The notes below the pieces were generated by a model. That model was not told the origin of the DNA. It worked only from the letters and a program-made list of their open reading frames with translations, and searched no databases. A DNA stretch of 64,000 nt from assembly GCF_030378205.1 (NCBI RefSeq), contig NZ_CP127385.1, positions 1,342,001 to 1,406,000 of the forward strand, read 5' to 3'. A program made the translations under genes and the position numbers. Of this stretch, positions 38,559 through 47,541 are shown piece by piece. Every line of letters starts with the position of its first letter. The stretch's first letter is position 1. Origin of the DNA: Bradyrhizobium sp. NP1. GTDB lineage: Bacteria; Pseudomonadota; Alphaproteobacteria; Rhizobiales; Xanthobacteraceae.

Positions 38559-39203
38559 ATGGATACACTCGGCATCCACGATCTCTGGCTTTTCCTGCTC
38601 TCCGGCGTGCTGCTCAACATCACGCCGGGGCCCGACACCGCCTATGTTCTTGGACGCAGCGCGCAGTTCGGCTGGCGCGGCGGCGCGGCCGCGGCGCTCG
38701 GCATCTCGGCCGGCTGTCTTGTCCATGTGCTGGCGGCCTCGATCGGGCTATCGGCGCTGCTGATGGCCTCGTCGACCGCCTTCGGCCTGATCAAATGGGC
38801 GGGGGCGGCCTATCTCTGCTATGTCGGCATCACCATGCTGCTGTCGCGCCGGCGCGAGCAGGACTGCGCGGAGGCCGGCCTCGCGCCCGCGATGTCGCCG
38901 GGCACCGTGTTCTGGCAGGGCGCGCTGACCAACATCCTCAATCCGAAAGTGGCGCTGTTCTTCCTCGCCTTCCTGCCGCAATTCGTGTCGTCTGACGCGC
39001 CACACCAGGCGGCGGCTTTCGCGCTGCTCGGGCTGATCTTCATCACCACCGGCACGGCCTGGTGCCTCATGCTTGCCGCGTTCGCGGCGAGAGCGATCGG
39101 CCGCATCCGCCGCGCTGACCGCGCGACGCTGTGGGTCAACCGCGCGCTCGGCAGTCTCTTCATCTATCTCGGCGCCCGCATCGCGCTGCTTCAGGCGAAG
39201 TAG
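38559..39203 (+). CDS. LysE/RhtB family amino-acid exporter
   Basis: A 214-aa inner-membrane protein with about six membrane segments. The N-terminal LLNITPGPDTAYVLGRS is the family signature, followed by GISAGCLVHVLAASIGLSALL and GALTNILNPKVALFFLAFLPQFV. Members export amino acids such as homoserine or threonine, or related metabolites; no residue allows a finer call. It starts four bases after the hydrolase stop, so co-transcription is likely. Confidence 0.9.
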   Translation: MDTLGIHDLWLFLLSGVLLNITPGPDTAYVLGRSAQFGWRGGAAAALGISAGCLVHVLAASIGLSALLMASSTAFGLIKWAGAAYLCYVGITMLLSRRREQDCAEAGLAPAMSPGTVFWQGALTNILNPKVALFFLAFLPQFVSSDAPHQAAAFALLGLIFITTGTAWCLMLAAFAARAIGRIRRADRATLWVNRALGSLFIYLGARIALLQAK

Positions 39204-39238
39204 AAGGGCAGAGCACGATCGCGCCGCCCGGCACGGCT

Positions 39239-41026
39239 TCAGGAATCCGGCGTGCGGCGCTGGGCGGATTCCGCGAACGCCTTGTTGAACGACAGGCCGG
39301 CTTTCAGGAGCCCGTCGCGATAATGGGTAAGCTCGGCCGGGTCCTTCCAGTGGAAGTGCCGAAGGTGCCGCTCGACGGTGAACTCGGGATAATTGCTCAG
39401 CAACACCTCGCACGCCTGCGCCGCTTCCTCGATGCGTTCGATCTGCGCCAGCGTGGCCGCTCGCAGCGCCAGCACCTGAAGATGGTTGGGATTGAGGTAG
39501 AGCGCCTCGCGCGCCCACGACAGGCAGGCGTCGTATTGTCCGACGAGATAGTGGCCGAACGCGGCCGACGCCGCCCATTGATAGCGCGGGTCGCTGTTGC
39601 CGCGTTGGGCGGCCATCGACAGCAGCTCGATCGCCACGCGCGGCTCGCCGGCCACGAGGTGACAGATGCCCTGCACGCCGCGCGCGCCCATGTCGTAGGG
39701 ATTCAGCTCGACGGCTTTCCTGATCGCCTCGTGCGCCGCTTCGTGGCGGCCCTGCATGGCGTGCAGATAGGCCAGGATCGAGTAGGCAAAGGACGAGCGC
39801 GGATCGAGCCGGACGCTGCTCTCGGCGAGCGCCATCGCCGAGCTCCACAATTCGCGCGAGCTCTTGATCCAGCCATATTGCACGCCCTGGATCATGATGG
39901 TGGCGAGATAGGCGCGCGCGATCGAGAGGGAGGGATCGAGCGCAATCGCCTGCTGGAACAGGTCGATCGAGGCCTCGAAATCCGCTTTGGTCTCGCGGTT
40001 GTAGTGCGACAGGCCCTTGAGGAAGCGATCCCATGCGGTCAGGTCGGAGGAGCGCGCCGGCGTGGAGGCTTCGGCGCGATAGATCGCCGGCGCGATCGCA
40101 GCCGACAGGCTGGTCGTGATCTCGTCCTGCAGCGCGAACAGGTCGCCCATGTCGCGGTCGTAGCGCCCGGTCCATAGCTGCGCGCCGTTCTCCGGCGCGA
40201 TCAGTTCGGCGGTGACGCGGATCTTCGGCCCGGCACGCCGCACCGAACCCTGGATCAGGTAGGTCGCGTCGATCTCCCGGGCGATCAGGCGTCCGCTCAC
40301 GGCCCTGCCCTTGAACGGGAAGGTCGCGCTCCGGCTCAGCACCCGATAGAAGGATTGCAGCGACAGCGCGTGAATCAGGTCCTCGGTCAGGCCGTCGGCG
40401 AAATATTCGTCGGCGCTGTCGCTGAGATTGACGAAGGGCAGCACGCCGACGATCGCGGTCCGGTATTGCGCCGGCACATCCGAGATGTCGCGCTCCTCGC
40501 CGCGCGCTTCCGATCCGCTGGGCTCCCAGGTCCAGACATGGACCGGGTCCTTGATGTTCTTGAAACGGTGGTTTCCGGCGTCGATCAGGGGCACGCTGAG
40601 ATGCTTGCCGGCTTCGCTATAGGCCTTCTCCGATACCGCGACCCCGCCAGGAGCTGCGACCGATTCGAGGCGGACGGCGATGTTGACGTCGTCGCCGAAC
40701 AGCTCGTCCTCGTCGGCCATCACGTCGCCCATATGGATGCCGAGCCGGAAGTGCATGGCGCGATCGGCGGGGAGATGGTTGTTGCGTTCGGCCATCAGCG
40801 CCTGCATCGCGAACGCGGCCTCCGCGGCGCTGACGATGCTCGGGAACTCGAGCAGGAAGCCGTCGCCGGTATTTTTCACGACGCGGCCGCCATGGTTGAG
40901 GATGATCGGGTGGATCGCGCTGCGATGGGCCTTGAACGTGGCATGGGTGCCTGCCTCGTCGGTGCCCATCATGCGCGAATAGCCCGCGACGTCAGCGCAA
41001 ACGATGGCGGCGAGGCGTCTTTCCAT
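39239..41026 (-). CDS. Class III adenylate cyclase with TPR C-terminal half
   Basis: A 595-aa cytoplasmic protein. Residues about 1-170 form a class III cyclase catalytic domain with VCADVAGYSRMM (first metal Asp), NTGDGFLLEFPS (second Asp) and GDDVNIAVRLESVA. Residues about 195-330 resemble the TolB-N-like IAVLPFVNLSDSADEYFADGLTEDLI module (key PFxNxS and FxDGLTEDL). Residues about 340-590 are TPR helices (LFQQAIALDPSLSIARAYLA, AVELNPYDMGARGV). This three-part plan is common in Bradyrhizobium, which has dozens of such cyclases. It makes cAMP from ATP; the signal sensed is unknown. No membrane segment is seen. Confidence 0.9.
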   Translation of the reverse strand: MERRLAAIVCADVAGYSRMMGTDEAGTHATFKAHRSAIHPIILNHGGRVVKNTGDGFLLEFPSIVSAAEAAFAMQALMAERNNHLPADRAMHFRLGIHMGDVMADEDELFGDDVNIAVRLESVAAPGGVAVSEKAYSEAGKHLSVPLIDAGNHRFKNIKDPVHVWTWEPSGSEARGEERDISDVPAQYRTAIVGVLPFVNLSDSADEYFADGLTEDLIHALSLQSFYRVLSRSATFPFKGRAVSGRLIAREIDATYLIQGSVRRAGPKIRVTAELIAPENGAQLWTGRYDRDMGDLFALQDEITTSLSAAIAPAIYRAEASTPARSSDLTAWDRFLKGLSHYNRETKADFEASIDLFQQAIALDPSLSIARAYLATIMIQGVQYGWIKSSRELWSSAMALAESSVRLDPRSSFAYSILAYLHAMQGRHEAAHEAIRKAVELNPYDMGARGVQGICHLVAGEPRVAIELLSMAAQRGNSDPRYQWAASAAFGHYLVGQYDACLSWAREALYLNPNHLQVLALRAATLAQIERIEEAAQACEVLLSNYPEFTVERHLRHFHWKDPAELTHYRDGLLKAGLSFNKAFAESAQRRTPDS

Positions 41027-41193
41027 GCCGTTTCCGGTGCTCCAGGAACCTGCTTCGGGTCCGATTTTCAGCCCGACCGCGCGCGGCGGTGCTGGCCGAT
41101 TCCCTCCTTATAATGCAGATGGTCGCCGGAGAAAGCCCAACCAATGATTACGGCCGTGTAACGCAGGGCGAGCGCGGGGGGCAGCGGGCCGAA

Positions 41194-41949
41194 TCAGCCG
41201 GAATGAAGCTGATAAAGGGCGCTGAGCGCGAGATAGAGGCCGAGGAAGATCATTGCGATCAGAAACCAGCGCCGGAAGGCTTCCGCCGGCATCCGCGTGC
41301 GCACGGCCTGGCCGATCAACATCCCGGCGAATGATCCGCCCATCGCGACCGCGCCCGGCAGTGCGGTCGCGGCGTTGAGCAGGCCGGAGGCGGTGAGATT
41401 GACGGTCAGCCCGAGCGTTGCCACCGTGAAGTAGACGCCGAGCGCCTGCACCAGCTCGTCCTTCTCCATGCCGATCGCCTGCATGAACGGCATTGACGGC
41501 ACCACCTGCACCCCGGTGGCGGCGCAGATCACACCCGTGATCACACCGACGATGCCGCCGATCCAGCCTTCGTTGCGGCGCGCGACGCTGAAGGTGAAGC
41601 GGGACAGGCCGAGCACGGCATAGACCACGAGCAGCAGCCCGAGCACGACGGTGCCGTAGCGCGCGTACGGCCCGGTCAGCGAGCCCGCGTTCAGCCAGAT
41701 GCCGAGTATCGTACCCGCCATCAGCGGCCACAGCCGCCTGACGATGTCGAGCAGATACGGACCGACGAAGGTCTGCCAGATATTGGTGACAACCGCCGGC
41801 ACGATCACGATGGCGAGCGCCTGCGCCGGCGGCATGGTGACCGCGAGCACGCCCATCGACACCGTCGGCAGGCCGAGCCCGATCACGCCCTTGATGAAGC
41901 CTGCGAGCATGAAGGCGGCGGCGATCAGATAGAGCAGCGAGTCCGGCAT
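41194..41949 (-). CDS. TauE/SafE family membrane exporter
   Basis: A 251-aa protein from ATG 41949 (an in-frame ATG at 41976 adds nine polar residues) with about eight hydrophobic segments. The repeated family motif appears as GFIKGVIGLGLPTVSMG near residue 17 and GIVGVITGVICAATGVQVVPSMPFM near 140. Family members move sulfite, sulfoacetate or other organic anions out of the cell; substrate not known. It is divergent from the LysR-type regulator at 42046 (96 bp apart), a layout that suggests regulation by it. Confidence 0.85.
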   Translation of the reverse strand: MPDSLLYLIAAAFMLAGFIKGVIGLGLPTVSMGVLAVTMPPAQALAIVIVPAVVTNIWQTFVGPYLLDIVRRLWPLMAGTILGIWLNAGSLTGPYARYGTVVLGLLLVVYAVLGLSRFTFSVARRNEGWIGGIVGVITGVICAATGVQVVPSMPFMQAIGMEKDELVQALGVYFTVATLGLTVNLTASGLLNAATALPGAVAMGGSFAGMLIGQAVRTRMPAEAFRRWFLIAMIFLGLYLALSALYQLHSG

Positions 41950-42045
41950 GCCGGGTACATTGACCGATCCGCGCAATCGTTACAATCTGCAGACTCTCCG
42001 GCCAGCCTTCGGTCATGACAGAGGCACGGAGCTTGCGCGTCAGCC

Positions 42046-42939
42046 ATGCGTTTCGATCTGGTCGACCTTCAGCTTTTCATCGCGGTGGCGGATGCGCGCA
42101 GCATCACGCGCGGCGCCGACCGGGCGCATCTGGCGCTTGCGTCCGCGAGCGCCCGGATCAAGGGTCTGGAAGACGCGCTCGGCGTCACCCTGCTCAAGCG
42201 CGGCCGCCGCGGCGTCGAGCTGACGCCGGCGGGAGAAAGCCTGCTCGACCACGCCCGCGTGATCATCCACGGTGTGGAGGCGATGCGCGGCGATCTCGCG
42301 AAATTCGCCAGCGGCATGCGCGCGAGCGTGCAGCTCCTCGCCAACACCGCGGGGCTGTCCGAGCATCTGCCGAGGGCGCTTGCGACATTCCTGCGCCAGC
42401 ATCCGGACATCAATGTCGAGGTCGAGGAGCGGGAGAGCACCGACATCGCGGCGGCGATCGCAAGTGGCGCCGCCGAGCTCGGTTTTGCCGCCGAGCACGC
42501 GCTGCCCGGCAACATCGAGCGCTTCGCCTTCGGCGAGGACCGGCTGATGCTGGTGACGGCAAGGCGGGGGCCGTTTGCCGAGCGCCGCCAGATCGATTTC
42601 GCGGAAGTCGCCACCTGCGATTTCGTCGGGCTCACCAATGCGGCCGCGCTGCAGATGCACATCGCCAGGCATGCCGCGCGGCTCGGCATGCGGCTGCATG
42701 TTCGTGCCCGCCTGCGCGATTTCGATGCGATCTGCCAGATGGTGGCGGCAGACGTCGGCGTTGCGCTGGTGCCGGAGGCGGCGGCGCGCCGCTGCGCGCA
42801 GACCATGCCGATCGCAATCATTCGCTTGCGCGATTCCTGGGCCAACCGCAGGCTTGCGATCTGCGCCCGCAGCTTCAAGGCGCTGCCGCGTCCGGCGAAG
42901 CTCCTGGTCGAGCATCTGCGCCAGGCGGCGCTGCGCTGA
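42046..42939 (+). CDS. LysR-type transcriptional regulator
   Basis: A 297-aa regulator. The N-terminal helix-turn-helix (about residues 3-62) contains LQLFIAVADARSITRGADRAHLALASASARIKGLEDALGVTLLKRGRRGVELTPAG (key FxxVAxxxSxTxxA...LxxxLGxxLxxR). Residues about 90-290 are the effector domain. The neighbours are a divergent TauE/SafE exporter and a GST-like gene starting 11 bp downstream. Control of the exporter is likely from the layout; the inducer is unknown. Confidence 0.92.
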   Translation: MRFDLVDLQLFIAVADARSITRGADRAHLALASASARIKGLEDALGVTLLKRGRRGVELTPAGESLLDHARVIIHGVEAMRGDLAKFASGMRASVQLLANTAGLSEHLPRALATFLRQHPDINVEVEERESTDIAAAIASGAAELGFAAEHALPGNIERFAFGEDRLMLVTARRGPFAERRQIDFAEVATCDFVGLTNAAALQMHIARHAARLGMRLHVRARLRDFDAICQMVAADVGVALVPEAAARRCAQTMPIAIIRLRDSWANRRLAICARSFKALPRPAKLLVEHLRQAALR

Positions 42940-42950
42940 GGAGATGGGCG

Positions 42951-43598
42951 ATGCTGAAGGTCTGGGGGCGTCGCAGTTCGTTCAACGTGCAGAAGGTGAT
43001 GTGGCTGATCGGCGAGCTCGGCCTCGCCCACGAGCATGTCGACGCCGGCGGCCGCTTCGGCGGCCTCGACGATCCGGCCTTTCTGGCGATGAACCCGCAC
43101 GGCCGCGTGCCGGTGATCCAGGATGAGCGCGCGACCGTCTGGGAGTCGCATGCCATCCTGCGCTATCTTGCCGCGCGACATGGCGACGGCCGGTTCTGGT
43201 CGAGCGATCCAGCCGCGCGGGCGCGTGTCGATGGCTGGATGGATTGGTCGCAGACCTCGCTGCAGCCGGATTTCCTCGGCGGCGTGTTCTGGGGCTTCTA
43301 CCGGACGCCCGAGGACCGGCGCGACTGGCGCGCGATCTCCGCCGCGTTGACGCGCTGCGCGGCGCATTTTGCCAGGCTCGACCGGCAGCTCATGGGCCGC
43401 TCCTATCTGTTGGGGGAGACGTTGAGCCTGGCGGACATCACCGCCGGCACCTCGCTCTACCGGTATTTCGAGCTGGAGATCGAGCGGCCGCCTTTGCCGG
43501 AGGTGGCGCGCTGGTATCGCGCCCTGCAGGCGCGCGAGGCGTTCCGCACGCATGTGATGATTCCGTTCGACGAGCTGCGGGGCAGGCTCGACTATTGA
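42951..43598 (+). CDS. Glutathione S-transferase family protein
   Basis: A 215-aa protein from ATG 42951. The N-terminal thioredoxin-like half begins MLKVWGRRSSFNVQKVMWLIGELGL, where Ser10 is a likely glutathione-activating residue, and has the cis-Pro in GRVPVIQD and the glutathione-holding ESHAILRYLA (about residues 65-75). The helical C-terminal half has GETLSLADITAG, the N-capping motif. Substrate is unknown. It lies 11 bp after the LysR gene and is probably co-transcribed. Confidence 0.93.
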   Translation: MLKVWGRRSSFNVQKVMWLIGELGLAHEHVDAGGRFGGLDDPAFLAMNPHGRVPVIQDERATVWESHAILRYLAARHGDGRFWSSDPAARARVDGWMDWSQTSLQPDFLGGVFWGFYRTPEDRRDWRAISAALTRCAAHFARLDRQLMGRSYLLGETLSLADITAGTSLYRYFELEIERPPLPEVARWYRALQAREAFRTHVMIPFDELRGRLDY

Positions 43599-43829
43599 TG
43601 CCGATGCGGCGCGGCGCTGCTGCCCTCGGCGCGGCCAAAGCGCGATTGCGGCAACCTTGCGGCGCTTCCGGTCAATGCCCCGCCGCTGATTTTTTTCATG
43701 AGCGCACCTCGCGACAGCGTCGCGCAAGCTTCGCATGGGACAGACGTCTGGTCAGGCCCGGGCCGGTTCATCCTGCAACCATAAGGATACCGTTCAGCCG
43801 GTGCCGCTTCCGCATCTGATCGAGGCAGC

Positions 43830-44444
43830 ATGGAAACGTCGAGCGCGATTGCAACATTCTTGAGCTTCGGCCTGCCGGGAATCGGCTGCCTGGCGGTCGT
43901 CGAGAAGTTCGTTCCCCTGTTTCCTTCCTACGTCCTGCTGATGCTGCTCGGCCTCACCGTCGCCGACGGGCCGGCGCTCGCCACGACGATCATGGCAACG
44001 ACTGCTGGATCGGTCATCGGCGCCATCGGCTGGTACGGGCTTGGCCGGGCGCTCGGTTCGCAACGTATCGAGGCTCTGGTGGCGCGCTACGGCAGGTACG
44101 TGTTTCTTCGACCCTCGCTCTATGGGCAGCTCACCAACGCCTATCGCGGCAACCATTTCTGGGTGACGCTGGTCGGCCAGACGCTGCCCACCGTGCGGAT
44201 CTATCTGGCCCTGCCGGCTGGCGTGCTCGGGCTGAAGCCTGTCGCGTTCGTCGCCGCCACGTCGATCGGCACCGTGATCTGGAACATGCCGTTCCTCAGC
44301 CTCGGCTACGCGCTGCGAGGCACCAGCCACGATCCGGTCAGCGTCGGTTTTTGGGTGGTGGTCGCCCTTGTCACGATGGAGGCCGCGATCATCCTGGGCT
44401 TTCGTTTCTATCGCAGGTCGATCAGGCCGCCCTGTGGCACATGA
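43830..44444 (+). CDS. DedA family membrane protein
   Basis: A 204-aa integral membrane protein of the SNARE-associated/DedA (VTT) family, which flips or moves lipids such as undecaprenyl phosphate or phospholipids. The pattern shows a re-entrant start GLPGIGCLAVVEKFVPLFPSYVLLMLLG (key E and PxPS), GSVIGAIGWYGLGRALG, the VGQTLPTVRIYLALPAGVL segment (motif R-x5-PAG) and a C-terminal helix. Length is normal. The region before it (43599-43829, 231 bp) contains no recognisable gene. Confidence 0.88.
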   Translation: METSSAIATFLSFGLPGIGCLAVVEKFVPLFPSYVLLMLLGLTVADGPALATTIMATTAGSVIGAIGWYGLGRALGSQRIEALVARYGRYVFLRPSLYGQLTNAYRGNHFWVTLVGQTLPTVRIYLALPAGVLGLKPVAFVAATSIGTVIWNMPFLSLGYALRGTSHDPVSVGFWVVVALVTMEAAIILGFRFYRRSIRPPCGT

Positions 44445-44551
44445 TGCCTTCGGTGTTGCCGAAGCCAGCCTCCGCGATTTCCAGATTGTCCCGGCCGGGG
44501 CACCCCGGAACAATGCGGTGGGCTTCAACGAACAAATCCGGGGAGATCGAG

Positions 44552-44941
44552 ATGCCTGACGTATTGGCCGAGGTGAGACGGGGCTGGCTCGGCGGCAACG
44601 GGACACGTTTCCTGGAGGCAATCCACGCCGGGATCGTCGAGGCGCTGCATACGCCCGAGGACGACAAGGTGCTGCGGCTCGTCGAGCATGAGCCCGCGCA
44701 TTTCGCAATTCCGGGCTCGGTCGGCGAGCGCTACACCCACATCGAGATCACGATGTTCGCCGGACGGACGCTCGCCGCCAAGCGCGCGCTGTACCGCGCG
44801 ATCACGCGCAACCTCGAGCGCTTCGGCGTGCCGCCGGGCGACATCAAGATCATCCTGATCGAGGTGTCGCCGGAGAGCGTCGGGATGCGCGGCGGCAAGG
44901 CGGCCAGCGACATCGAGATCGGCTACGCGATCAACGTCTAG
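44552..44941 (+). CDS. Tautomerase family protein
   Basis: A 129-aa protein. After removal of Met, Pro1 (MPDVLAEV) would be the catalytic base of the tautomerase superfamily. The body contains GIVEALHTPEDDKVLRLVEHEPAHFAIP (key DxxxVLRLxEHxPxxF) and the VPPGDIKIILIEVSPESVGMRGGKAASDIEIGY end. Such proteins isomerise keto-enol acids; natural substrate not known. A GAGATCGAG stretch before ATG 44552 serves as ribosome site. Ends just before a palindromic repeat. Confidence 0.85.
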   Translation: MPDVLAEVRRGWLGGNGTRFLEAIHAGIVEALHTPEDDKVLRLVEHEPAHFAIPGSVGERYTHIEITMFAGRTLAAKRALYRAITRNLERFGVPPGDIKIILIEVSPESVGMRGGKAASDIEIGYAINV

Positions 44942-44950
44942 CTCCCAGTG

Positions 44951-45063
44951 GTCATTGCGAGGAGCTCGCGACAAAATTGCGAAGCAATTTTGTGCTGAAG
45001 CGACGAAGCAATCCAGACGCGTTGCGGATTTTTCTGGATCGCTTCGCTTACGCTCGCGATGAC
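44951..45063. repeat. Palindromic repeat, copy 2 (family D), with internal hairpin
   Basis: GTCATTGCGAGGAGC ... GCTCGCGATGAC, with arms GACGAAGCAATCCAG / CTGGATCGCTTCG. Compared with copy 1 at 30653 it carries about 30 extra bases near the left arm, including AAAATTGC-GAA-GCAATTTT (44973-44991). It lies between convergent genes. Confidence 0.85.
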
Positions 45064-45083
45064 GAAGAGAATGTAGCGCGCGG

Positions 45084-46052
45084 TTATTTCGTCGTCTCGA
45101 CGCCGGCGTCCTTGATCACCTTGGCCCATTTCTGCGTCTCGGACGCGATGTAGGCGCGGAATTCGTCCGGCGTGTCGGGGGCGAGCGAAAGTCCCTGTTC
45201 GGCGAGCTTGGCCTTCACATTGGGATCGGCCATCGCCTCCCCCGCGACGCGGTTCAGCTTGTCGAGCGCCGCGCGCGGCATCGCCGCCGGTCCGATCATG
45301 CCGTACCAGTTCTCGATCAACAGGCCGGGCATGCCGACTTCGGCCGTGATCGGCACGTCGGGCGCAGTCGCGGCGCGCTCGCGTGCGCCGAGCGCGATGG
45401 GGCGCAACAGGCCCGCCTTGATGTGCGGCAGCAGCACCGGCAAATCGAGGAATGTCATCTGCACCTGCTGGCCGAGCAGGTCGTTCACCGCCGGCGCGGC
45501 GCCCCGATAGGGCACATGGACGACGTCGATCTTCGCGGTCAGCTTGAACAATTCGCCGGCGAGATGCGGCAGGCTGCCCGGGCCAGAGGAGGCGAAGTTC
45601 AGTTTTCCCGGCTCTGCCTTCGCAAGCCGGACCAGCTCGTCCATGGTCGTCACGGGCACGCTGGTGGCGACGACCAGCATCTCAGGCACGGTCGCGACCA
45701 GCGTGATCGGCGCGAGATCTTTCGCGGCATCATAGGCGACCTTCTCCATGGTCGGGCTGATGACGAGCGCGCTCGCGCTGACGATGCCGATGGTGTAGCC
45801 GTCCGGATTGGCTTTCGCGATCGCGTCGGTACCGAGCACGCCCGCTTGCCCGCCGCGATTGTCGATCACGATCGGCTGCTTGACGATCTCCGACATGCGC
45901 TGGCCGATCACACGCGCGATGATGTCGTTCGGGCCGCCCGGCGGAAACGGCACGATCAGCCGGATCGGTTTTGTGGGAAAATCCTGCGCTGCGGCGAACG
46001 CGGGCGGCAGCAGCATCGACAGCATCGTCAGCGCTTTGCCCAGACTCCGCAT
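45084..46052 (-). CDS. Bug/TctC family periplasmic solute-binding protein
   Basis: A 322-aa exported protein. The signal peptide (about residues 1-22, ending AFAAAQ) precedes the family start DFPTKPIRLIVPFPPGGPNDIIARV, then VIDNRGGQAGVLGTDAIAKANPDGYT and KLNFASSGPGSLPHLAGELFK. Bug proteins bind small carboxylates; most, like this one, lack linked membrane genes here. The same family supplies the fragment at the window start. Confidence 0.92.
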   Translation of the reverse strand: MRSLGKALTMLSMLLPPAFAAAQDFPTKPIRLIVPFPPGGPNDIIARVIGQRMSEIVKQPIVIDNRGGQAGVLGTDAIAKANPDGYTIGIVSASALVISPTMEKVAYDAAKDLAPITLVATVPEMLVVATSVPVTTMDELVRLAKAEPGKLNFASSGPGSLPHLAGELFKLTAKIDVVHVPYRGAAPAVNDLLGQQVQMTFLDLPVLLPHIKAGLLRPIALGARERAATAPDVPITAEVGMPGLLIENWYGMIGPAAMPRAALDKLNRVAGEAMADPNVKAKLAEQGLSLAPDTPDEFRAYIASETQKWAKVIKDAGVETTK

Positions 46053-46133
46053 GCCGGCCTCCTTACCTGAGCCGTTTTTGCCTCATGGCGAGGAGGTGCT
46101 TGCGCCGTCTCGAATCATGATGGCTTGCCGAGG

Positions 46134-46182
46134 GCCTCACCCTTCGAGACGCGGCGCAGGCGCCGCCCCTCAGGATGAGGAC
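46134..46182. repeat. Short palindromic repeat (family J)
   Basis: CCTCACCCTTCGAGAC... closing with CAGGATGAGG around a GGCGCAGGCGCC centre. It lies between the start of the Bug gene and the end of hisN (both minus strand). Confidence 0.65.
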
Positions 46183-46188
46183 AATAGC

Positions 46189-46971
46189 CTAGCTCGTCAG
46201 CAGCTTCATCGCCGCTTCATGCACCCGTGGGTCGCCCGCCGCGATGATCCGGCCGCCGCCCTGGGCGGGATTGCCTTCCCAGGTGGTGACGATGCCGCCG
46301 GCGCCGGTGACGATCGGGATCAGGGCCGCGATGTCGTAGGATTTCAGCTCGGTCTCGATCACGAGATCGAGGTGGCCGGCGGCCAGCATGCAGTAGGAAT
46401 AGCAGTCGCCGCCATAGCGCGTCAGCCGCACCTGGCTTTCGACCCGGCCGAAGGCGGCGCGGTCGGCGGCGTTCATCAGCAGGGGACTCGTGGTGTAGGA
46501 AGTCGCCTCGGCAAGCGAGGCGCAGCGCCGCACGGTGAGCCGCCGTTCCCCCGAGGGTCCCCGGTAGTTGGCGACGCCATTGTCGCCGGAAAAGCGCTCA
46601 CCGATATAGGGCTGGTGCATCATGCCGAACACCGGCATGCCCTTGTGCAACAGTCCGATCAGCGTGCCCCAGGTCGGAAAGCCGGCGATGAAGGATTTGG
46701 TGCCGTCGATCGGATCCAGCACCCAGACGTAGTCGGCGTCCTCGCGCTCATTGCCGAATTCCTCGCCGACGATGCCGTGTTGCGGGAACTGGGCCTTGAT
46801 CAGCCGGCGCATCACGGCTTCGGCCGCGCGGTCGGCCTCGGTCACCGGATCGAAATCGTGGGTGGTCGCCTTGTTGTCGATCGAGAGCGAGGTGCGGAAG
46901 AAGGGCAGGATGGTCTCCCCCGAGGCGGTCGCCAGGCGGCCAATGAAGGCGGAGAAATCGATGACCGTCAC
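46189..46971 (-). CDS. hisN: Histidinol-phosphatase, inositol monophosphatase family
   Basis: A 260-aa magnesium-dependent phosphatase. It has the IMPase motifs EEFG (metal Glu, about residue 72), WVLDPIDGTKSFIAGFP (about 89-105) and the second metal site GAGGIVTTWEGNPAQGG. The form DPVTEADRAAE and IDGTKSFIAGFPTWGTLI are closer to HisN-type histidinol-phosphatases than to SuhB. It would remove phosphate from histidinol phosphate in histidine synthesis; activity on inositol phosphate cannot be excluded. The start is a GTG. Confidence 0.88.
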   Translation of the reverse strand: MTVIDFSAFIGRLATASGETILPFFRTSLSIDNKATTHDFDPVTEADRAAEAVMRRLIKAQFPQHGIVGEEFGNEREDADYVWVLDPIDGTKSFIAGFPTWGTLIGLLHKGMPVFGMMHQPYIGERFSGDNGVANYRGPSGERRLTVRRCASLAEATSYTTSPLLMNAADRAAFGRVESQVRLTRYGGDCYSYCMLAAGHLDLVIETELKSYDIAALIPIVTGAGGIVTTWEGNPAQGGGRIIAAGDPRVHEAAMKLLTS

Positions 46972-47365
46972 GGTGATTCCCTGAACGGAGGAGGGGGCCT
47001 TCTTGCCTAACCCAAACCCGCGCGCCGCGCACCTTCCGAAAAGGCAGCTGCCCGATGGGCCGGCCGCCGTGAATCAGGCCGCTTGATCCGGCATGATCCC
47101 GCAGCCGCCTCTTGCTCGGCGTCGCGACAGGCGATAGCGCGGCGGACGTTAGAAGGCGAATCACGTGCCGGCGCGCTGGTATATTTTCCGACCACAGCCG
47201 CCATCACGAAATCGCGAGCTATTTCAGAGGCTTCGGAGCGGATGGGCTCGATTCGCCCTTATCGTTCTATAAAGCATTGATTTTGCTAAATAAAATATCA
47301 AGTCACCGAGGTGTTGCACGAACGCAAGCATCGCCAACTTAACGTGGGAAATGTTTGAAAAACTC
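46972..47365. other. Intergenic region before the sRNA
   Basis: About 390 bp without a supportable gene. It includes an AT-rich tract (47255-47312) unusual for this genome, which probably holds promoter elements. Small frames here have no coding pattern. Confidence 0.6.
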
Positions 47366-47394
47366 TTGCACTTTGTGCAGCGCGGTCGCATATT
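47366..47394 (+). promoter_or_regulatory. Promoter of the MmgR-like sRNA
   Basis: TTGCAC (47366-47371) and CATATT (47389-47394) with a 17-bp spacer. A 13-bp palindrome TGCAC-TTT-GTGCA (47367-47379) overlaps the -35 box. Confidence 0.65.
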
Positions 47395-47400
47395 GTTGCG

Positions 47401-47488
47401 GTGCGGTAGCGCCTCGCGCTATCGCTGCCCTCCTTGGGCGTTTCCTCCCTAGACTTGGGCCGCTTGTTCATTCAAGCGGCCCTTTTTT
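47401..47488 (+). ncRNA. mmgR: MmgR/suhB-family small RNA
   Basis: A transcript of about 88 nt with no coding capacity. It has a 5' hairpin around GTAGCG/CGCTAT (47405-47422), then an unpaired TTTCCTCCCT at 47441-47450, and a terminator stem with T6. A fully conserved UUUCCUCCCU between two stems is the hallmark of the alphaproteobacterial MmgR (suhB motif, Rfam) sRNA, which in Sinorhizobium limits PHB storage. The known family lies upstream of an IMPase-type gene in some species; here hisN is upstream on the other strand. Confidence 0.85.
47457..47488 (+). terminator. Terminator of the sRNA
   Basis: A 10-bp perfect stem GGGCCGCTTG / CAAGCGGCCC with a 6-nt loop followed by TTTTTT. Confidence 0.95.
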
Positions 47489-47541
47489 CTTGGGAGAGGC
47501 CAAATTTCTTGGAGAGGCTAGCTTCTTGAGAAGCCCGGGCA

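Noticed and set aside
42015..42950. A long frame fused ahead of the GST gene
   Set aside because: This part overlaps the LysR gene in another frame and has no coding pattern; GST begins at 42951.
47367..47379. NtrC site before the sRNA
   Set aside because: TGCAC-N3-GTGCA is symmetric but the gap is shorter than in NtrC sites (about seven), so only a palindrome is reported.
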